NCBI GenBank assembly: GCA_950097015.1
Contig: CATNEN010000015.1
Location: forward strand, 1,719,501 to 1,783,500
Length of the DNA stretch: 64,000 bases
Source of the DNA: Macrostomum hystrix
Lineage: Eukaryota > Platyhelminthes > Macrostomidae
Direction: 5' to 3'
The notes under the pieces were generated by a model. It did no database searches. It was not told the DNA's origin and saw only the letters and a program-made list of their open reading frames with translations. Within the stretch, counting starts at the first letter, position 1, and every line of letters starts with the position of its first letter. A program made the position numbers and the translations under genes. Below are positions 24,181 to 35,039 of this stretch, in pieces.

Positions 24181-26354
24181 CTCTCTATCTGACTGTCTTG
24201 TCTGTTCTGGTTGTCTGTGTCAGGTTGTCTTCTATGTGTTTGTCTGCCAGCTTGTACTATTCATTTATTTTTTGTCAAAATAAATCTGACTCCCCGCTTG
24301 CTTTAAAAAGTAATTTCTAGTGCGAGTCTGCTTACTGAGTTGTATGCACTCCGTCATATTCGTTGCTCTTAGTGGTTCGCATTTTATTATTAGCTTTCTG
24401 TGGTCTTAATAATTATTTGAAATGAATTATTCTGCCTCCGCTGGTCTCACTGCTTACACTGGGGCTCATCCTTTTGATTAAATTTATTCTACACGGACAC
24501 TGTAGCATTGTGCCCAGCTTCACTCTTTTGTGTTGAGTTTCAGCCTAAGCTAGAGTCTATTGGTGAAGTTTGATTAATTACATTGTGTCTGGCATTTTCT
24601 TCAGCTGCTTGAGCACTTCTCGGTTTCGCGTAGAATTGCCAAGCCCCTGGTTAAGGTACACCTAATTATTTTCGCTACATCTAAAATACCCGAACACCTA
24701 AGAGAAGCAGGCATTGAGGATGCAGCGCAGCAGAGCGAATCCGTCAGGTAGATTGAGACACTGGCTTGCTAGTGGAATGCCTTATTAGGACGCAGGCATT
24801 GAGGATGCAAGCGAAGGGCAGCGTTGACAAGATAAAAATGACTGCTTTGCCATAATCGACAGTAACTTCGCTAATTAAACTTGATTTGCAAGCCATTGAT
24901 TAGCCATACTAATTAATTATGGTCTCTTGTATTTTTTAAAAGTCTCATTGTATCTTGTTCGGAGTATTGTTGGCTTTGACAAGCATAAGCCGGAACCTGT
25001 TTTGAGATACCAGCGTGATTGTGGGAATGATTTAGTGGGCAATAAAACCAGTACATGCTTTAACAATGATTAACTTACAATATTTCCCATCCTCCTGCTG
25101 AGAACATGCTCACAATTCTCACATTTTCTCGCGTATTCCTCGAGCAATTATATCATCTTCTCTTTGAGCTCTGAGCTTTGAGAATGATTTCTCTTGGCCA
25201 AGTGGGTCGAATTAAAATGTACTCAACTCCGCATAATAGAAAAATGTCTTCTCTATCGAAGCATTGAAATAATTAGTTGCTAGGGCTGCGGAATTAGTGA
25301 TGGTACTCCAGAGACCGGATCATGTACGGACTAGGCAAGCCTGCATTATTCATAACTGCCATGGAGGCTTGCGAATGCTCGTCCTGCTACAAATTTACTC
25401 ACATTTCAACTGTTTTTTTTGCATTTGTTTCTTAGAATTTTCCATTCGAAACAAAAATCTGGACGTAAAACAGACGATTTCAAAAGTACAAAAAGCCTTC
25501 TAACTAAATGTTGGTTTATAGATTTCTACCACTTTGACAAGATTTCAATCCATGCGTAAAGATCATTTTCTTTTTCAGGTCTCCGTCTGCTATAATGGCA
25601 GCGTCAGATATTGCTTGCTGCATTTCACTGAGCCTCTGTTTGTTTCTATGCAAACAGAAACTTTCTCCTTTCAGCGCGTCTTCCTCCCCCTCCCACTGAC
25701 TGGCTTCTCGTTCAGCAGAAGCTCCCATTTTTTTCTCCCAGTTTTTGTGTCCCTTTTTCAGTTATTCTTCTGACTTGCCTGCCTCCAGAAGCAAATGAAT
25801 GTTCCGTTGGTTGAAGAAGACATTGACTGCAGCCTACAGATTGCGTGTGTACTCTCGAGCCGACTCACTGCTAGCTAAGAAACGTGCCCAAATCCTACAA
25901 CTGTATTCCCCCAAGCCTGCCTATTTTTCTTCATTCTGACACAATCGTTAGGTTGGTTGGCTGTTTGCGACAGACATTTTCTTGAATTTTCTTGAATCGT
26001 TCGTGCGGAAGTTTTTTTTTAAATAAAAAGAAGAATTTGTAAATTTGCCGCACCAAATTTGGCAGCCATGCACGTCTGTTATACCTTTCGCCTTCCAGCC
26101 TTCCTTCGTACCTACCTGAACTGTGCCGCATCCTCCGTCATCAAATTTTCTCTTGCATTATCATTCTCAGTTGTTTGTTGTTAATGCATCTTTGTCTTCC
26201 CGGCTACTGTTTGACAGTCTATTGTGTAAGGTAATTTGAGTTTTTCTGGCCCAATTCCCCTGTCTATTTGAGTTAAAGAGGAATTTTGTGGCTTTGTTGT
26301 ACCAGCCAATTTCTTAGACATGTTTTTCTAAGAAATTTGTATACAATACCCTGG
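24181..26354. other. unique non-coding sequence
   Basis: No exon or RNA gene supported. A 17-base string (CAGGCATTGAGGATGCA) occurs twice, near 24709 and 24793. Confidence 0.45.
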
Positions 26355-26585
26355 AGACATGGATAACTAAAATTGGTCTGTATAAGTTCTGTATCGCCCT
26401 ATCGCGCTGAGCTACAAAAGCTGTCTACAGCGCAGTTCAGTCCACAGACTGGGAAGAGGCGACACAGCCGCCCCAAATTAATTTGGCCTCTAGCTCACGA
26501 ACATAGTCTTACTCACTTGAGATTCGAACTCCCGACCTCAGAATTACTAAAGCTCTAACGGCTGGGCCGCAACCTCTCTTCTTTT
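26355..26585 (-). mobile_element. tRNA-derived SINE copy
   Basis: On the minus strand the head (26580 towards 26520) has an A-box-like GGCCCAGCCGTTAGAGC and a B box GGGAGTTCGAATC, as in tRNA-type RNA polymerase III promoters. The body contains AGTCTGTGGACTGAACTG, a diverged form of the CAGTCCATGGACTG palindrome found in the other SINE-like copies here. The 3' limit is uncertain. Confidence 0.5.
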
Positions 26586-26636
26586 TCTATGTGCGAAAAA
26601 TTATTTGTTGTAAGATAGGGACAGTAGGGACTGTTT

Positions 26637-27061
26637 TCAATGGTCCAGCCCCGTCCCCCAATGGTCCAAACAGCCCATCCCCAATGGTCCAAACAGCCCA
26701 TCCCCAATGGTCCAAACAGCCCCATCCCCAATGGTCCAAACAGCCCCATCCCCAATGGTCCAAACAGCCCATCCCCAATGGTCCAAACAGCCCATCCCCA
26801 ATGGTCCAAACAGCCCATCCACAATGGTCCAAACAGCCCATCCCCAATGGTCCAAACAGCCCATCCCCAATGGTCCAAACAGCCCCATCCCCAATGGTCC
26901 AAACAGCCCCATCCCCAATGGTCCAAACAGCCCCATCCCCAATGGTCCAAACAGCCCCATCCCCAATGGTCCAAACAGCCCCATCCCCAATGGTCCAAAC
27001 AGCCCCATCCCCAATGGTCCAAACAGCCCCATCCCCAATGGTCCAAACAGCCCCATCCCCA
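26637..27061. repeat. 23/24-bp minisatellite ending at a start codon
   Basis: About 18 copies of CCCCAATGGTCCAAACAGCC plus CATC or CCATC. The last copy runs directly into the ATG of the coiled-coil gene at 27062. Each unit has a CCAAT pentamer. Open frames on both strands (GP/QW-rich) are artefacts of the array. Confidence 0.93.
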
Positions 27062-28406
27062 ATGTCGCCATCGCCAGATTCAGAGCAGTCCGCCAGGCGC
27101 CGTTATGCCGATCAGTTCCGGACGCGCAAGGCCCAGGCTGACACGGCGCTGGAGCTCCGGCTGGCACAGCTGGTTGAGCGAGAACGCGCCGCCCACGCCG
27201 CCATCGTTGATCGGGCGCGTCGGGAGCTGGCCAGAATGCGACGGGCCCTGCCGAAGCCGCAGCCCCTGCCGCCGCCGCCTCAACCAGCACTTCAACAGCA
27301 GCAGCAGCAGCAGCAGCCTTCTTCAATGACCGAAGACGCCAACTCTCTGTCCTCAGCTGACGAAGCCTTTGAAATGGAACAGGATTATGGCAATGCGGAA
27401 CCGGAACCCGAGACGGAAGCTGCGGAACCGGAACCGGAGGCAGCCAGCGAGCTTGCCAATCGCCGACCTGGCAGTGCTGCCGCCCCAGCCATGGTGGCTC
27501 AGTCGCTGCCAATCAGTATCAATCGTTCGGCTGCCGTGGCCGCTGCCGCTGCCGCTGCCGAGGACATGCCAACCAGGGCTGAAGGTGTGCATAATGCTTC
27601 CGTGCTTTCGTCAAATTTAAAAATACTTTTTTGTTTTCGTTCGTGCCGTTATTTTTTATTACCCGAGTGATGTTTGCTTTGTATCTTCCTCAACAATTAT
27701 TCCTCAATTATGTTGAGGTTGAGGCTGTTCTGGTTGTTTTCTTTTCAATTATGTTCATTGATCTGTCAGTCAATTCTGTCAATTTTTTCTGTCAGATTGC
27801 TATTGTCTACTCGAAGTTTTATCAGTTTTTTCAGTCACTTCTGTCAGTCCGCCAGTCAGTTCTGTCAGTCAGTTCTGTCAGTCAGTCAGTCAGTCAGTTC
27901 TGTCAGTCAGTCAGTCAGTTCTGTCAGTCAGTCAGTCAGTTCTGTCAGTCAGTTCTGTCAGTCCACCCCACCCACCAACGATCGCCTCCCCAGCCGCCTC
28001 CAACGATGAGGTGGGCCTGCCGGACGCTGCCGAGTTCCAAGGCATGACGGATGCTGAGCGGCTTTACGTCATGCAGGCGGTGTCCTATCGCTACTCGGCC
28101 AGCGTGCGCGAGCACGACCAGTTCGGCAGCCGCGGGCCGCCCTACCTGCAGCGCCTGGCCGAGAAGGCCCGCAGCTCCAGGCGCGAGCAGCGGCGCAGCA
28201 GCATCGGCCGCCGGAGTCGCGGCCTCAGCGCCACCGACGAACTGCTGGAGGCCGAAGAGTCAACCGAGGCGGATGCCGCAGCCGCACCCGCCACCATCGT
28301 CGCCTCAGTCGCCGCTGACGAATACAATTTCACTAGTCCGCAGCCGCGAGTGCTCCGAGCCAACACCATCAGTGTGGACATGTCCAGGGCGTTTAAGAAG
28401 CTGTGA
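27062..28406 (+). CDS. coiled-coil and poly-Gln protein, family unknown
   Basis: Exons 27062-27584 and 27994-28406; one base left over from exon 1 completes the first codon of exon 2. The donor is GCTGAAG|GTGTGC and the acceptor CGCCTCCCCAG. The protein has 311 residues. Residues 11-62 are Arg/Glu/Ala-rich and predicted helical or coiled-coil, 64-77 Pro-rich, 78-85 a run of eight Gln; then come an acidic Glu/Pro stretch and an Ala run. The C-terminal exon contains GMTDAERLYVMQAVS followed by a basic region (KARSSRREQRRSSIGRRSR). The TDAERLYVMQ helix vaguely recalls Rab-effector helices, but I would not name it on that. ATG 27062 is chosen because it is the first codon outside the array; the frame stays open upstream only because of the repeat. 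A possible polyadenylation signal, ATTAAA, lies near 28512. Confidence 0.72.
27838..27965. repeat. GTCA/TTCTGTCAGT microsatellite in an intron
   Basis: Runs of CAGT and TTCTGTCAGT in the intron 27585-27993 of the coiled-coil gene, ending about 28 bp before the acceptor. Confidence 0.88.
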
Positions 28407-28534
28407 AATATTTTTATCTGGAGTGTGTTCGTCTCAGCCCCGGACTTCTTTTATCAAAGAAATGAAAAGTTTTGCTGCTTTCGTGTTGCGCTTTGAGCTT
28501 GATGGCTTTTTATTAAACTGTGTCTGAGATTTGC

Positions 28535-28740
28535 ACTTCTAGCGATAGAGGTCGGGAGTTCGATTTCAAACCCTAGCTTCAGTTCTCCCAGTCCATGGAC
28601 TGGCCCAAATGGGTTAGGTACAATTTCTGTCACGTCATGCCTACTTCTAGTAGTAAGAATCTATTTAAAGTCTATTTTTATTGTCAGTTACGTCAGTCGG
28701 TGCGTCCTTCTATGTTCGTATTTAAACACAAACGCTCGTT
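28535..28740 (+). mobile_element. SINE-like fragment
   Basis: It contains GAGGTCGGGAGTTCGA, identical over 16 bases to the B-box region of the SINE at 26355-26585, followed by the CAGTCCATGGACTG palindrome. The A-box part is missing or decayed and the 3' limit is arbitrary. Confidence 0.4.
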
Positions 28741-28954
28741 CGCCTGAGTCTTGACCTTATTTTTAACCTAAGCTGCAGTGAGTAATTTGAGAAATAACCA
28801 CTGCTAATATAGTTTTAAGTCCATGATTGCTTGACCATATTATCCCAAAATATTTTTGCTTCCATTGCCGTGTTCAAATTTTGAAATCTTTTGAGATATT
28901 TTTTAAACTGTCGTTTTTATTCAACTAGGTTATTTTCAATTTATTGTTAATTGT

Positions 28955-29835
28955 AGATTCTGGATCAGTCTATGACTATGGTCATTATCTAGATTCTGGT
29001 TCAGATAATGACTATGGTCACTATCTAGATTCTGGATCAGTCTATGACTATGGTCATTATCTAGATTCTAGATCAGTCTATGACTATGGTCATTATCTAG
29101 ATTCTGGATCAGTCTATGACTATGGTCATTATCTAGATTCTGGATCAGTCTATGACTATGGTCACTTTCTAGATTCTGGATCAGTCTATGACTATGGTCA
29201 TTATCTAGATTCTGGATCAGTCTATGACTATGGTCATTATCTAGATTCTAGATCAGTCTATGACTATGGTCATTATCTAGATTCTGGATCAGTCTATGAC
29301 TATGGTCATTATCTAGATTCTGGATCAGTCTATGACTATGGTCACTTTCTAGATTCTGGATCAGTCTATGACTATGGTCATTATCTAGATTCTGGATCAG
29401 TCTATGACTATGGTCATTATCTAGATTCTGGATCAGTCTATCAGTCTATGACTATGGTCATTATCTAGATTCTGGATCAGTCTATCAGTCTATGACTATG
29501 GTCATTATCTAGATTCTGGATCAGTCTATGACTATGGTCATTATCTAGATTCTGGATCAGTCTATCAGTCTATGACTATGGTCATTATCTAGATTCTGGA
29601 TCAGTCTATCAGTCTATGACTATGGTCATTATCTAGATTCTGGATCAGTCTATCAGTCTATGACTATGGTCATTATCTAGATTCTGGATCAGTCTATCAG
29701 TCTATGACTATGGTCATTATCTAGATTCTGGATCAGTCTATCAGTCTATGACTTTGGTCATTATCTAGATTCTGGATCAGTCTATCAGTCTATGACTATG
29801 GTCATTGTCTAGATTCTGGATCAGTCTATGATCAC
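28955..29835. repeat. 36-bp then 44-bp minisatellite
   Basis: The first part repeats a 36-bp unit (GATTCTGGATCAGTCTATGA followed by CTATGGTCATTATCTA). From about 29430 most units gain an 8-bp internal duplication (TCAGTCTA) and become 44 bp, so one unit mutated and was then itself amplified. The 36-bp part is open as an HYLDSGSVYDYG repeat and the 44-bp part is not, showing that coding is not conserved. Confidence 0.94.
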
Positions 29836-30292
29836 GGCCGTATTCTAGATGAATATCGATGACTTTAAAATAAGGATGGTCATTTGGTCATTGGTTATAT
29901 GGTTATTTTGTATTTGCAGTTAATTATGATTAAGTAGGCATGGCTAAGGGTTTGGCTCATCGCACCTTCACATTACATTTGAGGTGTGCTTGAATCGCTT
30001 AGGTCATACTTTATTCAGTCATGCTGTCATTGCTAGCTTGTTTGCCTAATTATCTTTTGTTTTGTCTGCTACTATCTAACCCTCTTTTACTAACTGAGTT
30101 TGCGATGTGTGACATTAAAGCAAAACTGGTGCATTGTTCAGTTGGGACTAGATAACAATGCTTTAACGCGCGCAATTTTAAAGTCGCCATTTTTGACCTT
30201 GAGAAAGGGCCGGAAAATTCATTTGCGTCCTTTGTTAGTTCATTTATTTTTAATCATCAAAAACTTATTTGCTGCCAACGAAATTCCGGAAT
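29836..30292. other. unique spacer between arrays
   Basis: AT-rich single-copy DNA; nothing recognised. Confidence 0.5.
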
Positions 30293-31570
30293 TGAGGAAA
30301 CAGATCCTCAGCTGTCACTAACAGATCCTCAGCTGTGACTAACAGATCCTCAGCTGTCACTAACAGATCCACAGCTGTGACTAACAGATCCACAGCTGTG
30401 ACTAACAGATCCTCAGCTGTGACTAACAGATCCTCAGCTGTGACTAACAGATCCTCAGCTGTGACTAACAGATCCTCAGCTGTGACTAACAGATCCACAG
30501 CTGTGACTAACAGATCCACAGCTGTGACTAACAGATCCTCAGCTGTGACTAACAGATCCTCAGCTGTGACTAACAGATCCTCAGCTGTGACTAACAGATC
30601 CTCAGCTGTGACTAACAGATCCACAGCTGTGACTAACAGATCCTCAGCTGTGACTAACAGATCCTCAGCTGTGACTAACAGATCCACAGCTGTGACTAAC
30701 AGATCCTCAGCTGTCACTAACAGATCCTCAGCTGTGACTAACAGATCCTCAGCTGTGACTAACAGATCCTCAGCTGTGACTAACAGATCCTCAGCTGTGA
30801 CTAACAGATCCACAGCTGTGACTAACAGATCCTCAGCTGTGACTAACAGATCCACAGCTGTGACTAACAGATCCACAGCTGTGACTAACAGATCCACAGC
30901 TGTGACTAACAGATCCACAGCTGTGACTAGCAGATCCTCAGCTGTCACTAACAGATCCTCAGCTGTGACTAACAGATCCTCAGCTGTGACTAACAGATCC
31001 TCAGCTGTGACTAACAGATCCTCAGCTGTGACTAACAGATCCTCAGCTGTGACTAACAGATCCTCAGCTGTGACTAACAGATCCTCAGCTGTGACTAACA
31101 GATCCACAGCTGTGACTAACAGATCCACAGCTGTGACTAACAGATCCACAGCTGTGACTAACAGATCCTCAGCTGTGACTAACAGATCCTCAGCTGTGAC
31201 TAACAGATCCACAGCTGTGACTAACAGATCCTCAGCTGTCACTAACAGATCCTCAGCTGTGACTAACAGATCCTCAGCTGTGACTAACAGATCCTCAGCT
31301 GTGACTAACAGATCCTCAGCTGTGACTAACAGATCCACAGCTGTGACTAACAGATCCTCAGCTGTGACTAACAGATCCACAGCTGTGACTAACAGATCCA
31401 CAGCTGTGACTAACAGATCCACAGCTGTGACTAACAGATCCACAGCTGTGACTAGCAGATCCTCAGCTGTCACTAACAGATCCTCAGCTGTGACTAACAG
31501 ATCCTCAGCTGTGACTAACAGATCCTCAGCTGTGACTAACAGATCCACAGCTGTGACTAACAGATCCTCA
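30293..31570. repeat. 21-bp minisatellite, about 61 copies
   Basis: Unit CTAACAGATCCTCAGCTGTG plus A, with a CTCAGCTG/CACAGCTG variant. Rare variants (ACTAGCAG at 30925 and 31450; CTGTCAC at about 30709 and 31234) recur exactly 525 bp apart, so a block of 25 units was duplicated. Both strands are open for more than 400 codons only because the unit is 21 bp. Confidence 0.95.
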
Positions 31571-31635
31571 GAATGTTAGTTCTGAGTTAGTTAACTGCCA
31601 CAGAATGCCTAGAGCTTATCTGAAACACTTTGAAG

Positions 31636-32018
31636 ACGCGCTTACTGGTAGTCTTTGTCATGGTCACCTTGCCCAGCCTGTTGGGATGGGGCCAGAATCA
31701 CCGCTTCGTCGCGGATCAAAAGAGCGACACGTCCAGCCGGGTTGCCGTGGCATTGAGAGAGAGTAAGACTGCTGAACCACCTGCTGGCCGTCAGATTCTG
31801 TGGAAGTCCGCCTTTGGCAACTTCAAATTGCTGAGGAGAGCCTGACGATGCTGTCGATGTTGATTATAGTTCCGGGCGAGCTGGCATATCACGTGGTGTT
31901 CCTCAGGCTCGTGTACTGGGCCGTGAGCAAGTTCAGGTGCGGCCTGGCTCAGGATAAATGCCAGAACTGCAGACGGAAACAGCTTCAGTTGGCTGCGATG
32001 GACCAGGAAAAGCTCTGA
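31636..32018 (+). CDS. putative membrane-protein fragment with a 32-bp intron
   Basis: Exon 31636-31762 (after an AG in TTTGAAG) and exon 31795-32018 (stop TGA) are separated by a 32-bp intron, GTAAGA...GCCGTCAG, whose removal restores one frame across two overlapping frames. The first exon encodes a hydrophobic stretch (RLLVVFVMVTLPSLLGWG) and the second another (LTMLSMLIIVPGELAYHVVF) followed by a Cys/Arg-rich basic tail. The spacing and the internal Pro resemble TM4-TM5 of a rhodopsin-family receptor, but TM1-3 and TM6-7 were not found, so it may be a fragment or a small unrelated membrane protein. An ATG at 31660 could start the frame instead. Confidence 0.4.
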
Positions 32019-32074
32019 TTTTCTTGAAGGACAATTCGAATTTCTGCTTTGACTCTCGCTTCAGTCAGCAAATA

Positions 32075-32925
32075 AACTGGAACTTCTGATTGGCTGCCTG
32101 TCACAAACTTCTGATTGGCTGCCTGTCACAATCTCCTGATTGGCTGCCTGTCACAAACTTCTGATTGGCTGCCTGTCACAATCTCCTGATTGGCTGCCTG
32201 TCACAAACTTCTGATTGGCTGCCTGTCACAATCTTTTGATTGGCTGCCTGTCATACTTTCCTGATTGGCTGCCTGCCATACTCTCCTGATTGGCTGCCTG
32301 TCATACTCTCCTGATTGGCTGCCTGCCATACTCTCCTGATTGGCTGCCTGTCATACTCTCCTGATTGGCTGCCTGTCATACTCTCCTGATTGGCTGCCTG
32401 TCATACTCTCCTGATTGGCTGCCTGTCATACTCTCCTGATTGGCTGCCTGTCATACTCTCCTGATTGGATGCCTGTCATACTCTCCTGATTGGCTGCCTG
32501 TCATACTCTCCTGATTGGATGCCTGTCAGAATCTTTTGATTGGCTGCCTGCCATACCCTCCTGATTGGCTGCCTGTCATACTTTCCTGATTGGCTGCCTG
32601 TCATACTTTCCTGATTGGCTGCCTGTCATACTCTCCTGATTGGATGCCTGTCATACTCTCCTGATTGGATGCCTGCTATACTCTCCTGATTGGCTGCCTG
32701 CCATACTCTCCTGATTGGCTGCCTGCCATACTCTCCTGATTGGCTGCCTGTCATACTGTCCTGATTGGCTGCCTGCCATACTTTCCTGATTGGCTGCCTG
32801 TCATACTCTCCTGATTGGCTGCCTGTCATACTGTCCTGATTGGCTGCCTGTCATACTCTCCTGATTGGCTGCCTGTCATACTCTCCTGATTGGATGCCTG
32901 TCATACTCTCCTGATTGGCTGTTGC
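32075..32925. repeat. 25-bp minisatellite of CCAAT-box units
   Basis: About 34 copies of CTCCTGATTGGCTGCCTGTC plus ATACT (25 bp). The complement of each unit reads CAGCCAATCAG, which matches the NF-Y consensus CCAAT box (YRRCCAATSR). A GGATGCC variant and a TTTTGATT variant also keep ATTGG. Confidence 0.95.
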
Positions 32926-33814
32926 ACTCTCCCTGGTTTTTTCTGCAATAAATATATATTTTATCATTTAAATGTACACATCAAGTACCTTAGTAAGAGT
33001 AAGGTAAGGTAAGACAGCAGAGTAAGGTAACATTTTTTTCCAGGTTCATTATTGAAACCGAAAATTATTTGGGCAACAAGATGAATTTCCACAGTACTTT
33101 TTGATAAAAAATGACAGGTTTATTTGATTTGAAATAATTTTGAAAACAGGAGACTCTGAGTAATTCTAAAATCGATGCGCAAAAAGATGTTATTTGTTTT
33201 GTTCAGGTAATTAAGTTAAGTTCAAGAAAATAAGCCAAAAAAAATAAAATCCGCTCTGCTCTAAAGAAGAAAAAAACAAAATGTACCTTATTTAACTTTA
33301 ACTGAAATTATTTTGTTCGTAATATTTGTATTTCCACGAACTCATTTGAAACTGGGCGTCAATCACGCTGCTATCTAGTGACGTCACTTTCCTTCAGCCG
33401 CCATCGGCTGCTGCTGCTGCTGCTGCTGCTCCTGAAAAGCCAGAGTTAGTCATTTTTTATCGATTTTGCTCGTAGTCAGTTTTATTCAGCACTTTTTCGT
33501 TTGTAGTGTGACTTTAGTCGACAACTAGTAATGCCAACAGCAAAATGCAATAGCAGTGACCGCAGACATTACAACAAAGGTGCTTTCTCTAATTATTCTC
33601 AAATATTCGCAAAATTCTGCGACAATCGAAAATGGAAGGACTCTTTGAGAATATAGCTTCTTTATCTTTATAATTTTTTGGTGGCTAGAGACTTGACTTG
33701 CTTGCTCATGCATCAATGATGAGACAGCCCAGTACTTTGTGTAAAAGCGTGAATTGCACTTTAAAGCGGCAAAATGATTGGCAGTTTTATTGCTTATTTC
33801 TGGACTAACAGGCT
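32926..33814. other. unique sequence with a CRE-like site
   Basis: No gene seen. It holds a perfect CRE palindrome TGACGTCA at 33379-33386, the inverted repeat CAGCCG-CCAT-CGGCTG just after it, and a CTG run at about 33408-33431. This cluster is promoter-like, but no first exon could be attached to it. Confidence 0.45.
33379..33386. promoter_or_regulatory. cAMP-response-element palindrome
   Basis: TGACGTCA, followed within 30 bp by GCCGCCATC (YY1-like). Other identical octamers lie at 47492-47499 and 48912-48919. Function is inferred from the motif only. Confidence 0.3.
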
Positions 33815-34345
33815 AGAAACCATGTCTAACAGGTGAGAAACCATGTCTAACAGGTGAGAAACCATGTCTAACAGGTGAGAAACCATGTCTAACAGGTGAG
33901 AAACCATGTCTAACAGGTGAGAAACCATGTCTAACAGGTGAGAAACCATGTCTAACAGGTGAGAAACCATGTCTAACAGGTGAGAAACCATGTCTAACAG
34001 GTGAGAAGCCATGTCTAACAGGTTGGGACAACTTGTCTTACAGGTGAGAAACCTTGTCTAACAGGTGAGAAACCTTGTCTAACAGGTGAGAAACCTTGTC
34101 TAACAGGTAAGAAACCATGTTTACCAGGTGAGAAGCCATGTCTAACAGGTGAGAAACCATGTCTAACAGGTGAGAAACCATGTCTAACAGGTGAGAAACC
34201 TTGTCTAACAGGTAGGGTCGCCTAGTCTAACAGGTGCAGAAAACTAGCTCAACAGATGAGTTATCGTCGTCCAACAGGTAAGAAACCTTGTCTAACAGGT
34301 GAGAAACCATGTCTAACAGGTAGAAAGCTTGCATAACAGATATGA
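33815..34345. repeat. 21-bp minisatellite made of 5' splice-site sequences
   Basis: About 25 copies of AACAGGTGAGAAACCATGTC plus T. On the plus strand most units contain CAGGTGAGA (a few CAGGTAAGA), an ideal metazoan 5' splice site. The last units are diverged (ACAGGTAGGGTCG, AGATGAG). It lies downstream of and antisense to the PDE9 gene. Confidence 0.93.
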
Positions 34346-34494
34346 ACCTTGTCAAATAGGTGTGCAACAGGTGGGGCTTGCAAGCACATGGATACAAGTG
34401 AAAATAATGTGCGTGGGTCAATTCCATTATACTCAAAAATAACAAGGGACTCGAAATGTTTATAAAACCGGTTTTACTTTGCACATTTTATGTG

Positions 34495-34584
34495 CTACAC
34501 AGTGCAAACCTGTTTCAGCTTCTCGTAGTGATCCAGGGACTCCTTCAGCGGTGTCACCATGACCTCCGTGATGCGAGGAAACGG
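34495..34584 (-). CDS. alternative last exon of the PDE9 gene
   Basis: On the minus strand, an acceptor CTGATTCTCAG precedes a phase-0 exon encoding PFPRITEVMVTPLKESLDHY, then EKLKQ and five more residues to TAG at 34495. It aligns with the same segment as exon 35219-35040 ([20 protein letters not shown], then EALKE) and with the LFPMVEEI...DRYEELK region at the end of PDE9 proteins. Using it instead of the 35.0-35.2 kb exon gives a 516-residue protein. It could also continue through a weak donor, CAG|GTTTGC. Confidence 0.65.
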   Translation of the reverse strand, partial: PFPRITEVMVTPLKESLDHYEKLKQVCTV

Positions 34585-34617
34585 CTGAGAATCAGCGAAT
34601 CGGACTGGGCGGTGAAT

Positions 34618-34890
34618 CTGCTGCGGTTCTAACTACGATTCCTGCTGCGATTCTGGCTACGATTCCTGCTGCGATTCTAACTACGATTCCTGCTGCGATT
34701 CTAACTACAATTCCTGCTGCGATTCTAACTATGGCTCTTGCTGCGATTCTGGCTACGATTCCTGCTGCGATTCTAGCTATGGCTCTTGCTGCGATTCTGG
34801 CTTTGATTCCTGCTGCGATTCTAGCTACGATTCTTACTAGTATTCTAGCTTCGATTCCTGCTGCGATTCTATCTACGACATCATATAATG
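34618..34890. repeat. 24-bp minisatellite, first PDE9 block
   Basis: About ten diverged copies of GATTCCTGCTGCGATTCTAG plus CTAC, the same unit as at 36815-38030. It lies about 33 bp upstream (minus strand) of the alternative PDE9 last exon. Confidence 0.9.
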
Positions 34891-35039
34891 ATTATTTAAA
34901 AGTGTACTGGATATAGAACAGAAATAAGCTGTTGAAAAGGTATATAAAAATGTAACTCAGTTGTATCATTATTTAATCAGCTAGAGCAAGCGAAATGTTT
35001 TTCTATTTATAACTTTTTTAATTTTCAGTTTTTCGGATT

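Noticed and set aside
26637..27512. 291-codon minus-strand frame over the array and coiled-coil exon
   Set aside because: Shadow of the plus-strand exon, which has a matching second exon and splice sites.
30265..31579. Two opposing 400-codon frames (LLVTAED and TNRSSAV repeats)
   Set aside because: Consequence of a stop-free 21-bp unit on both strands.
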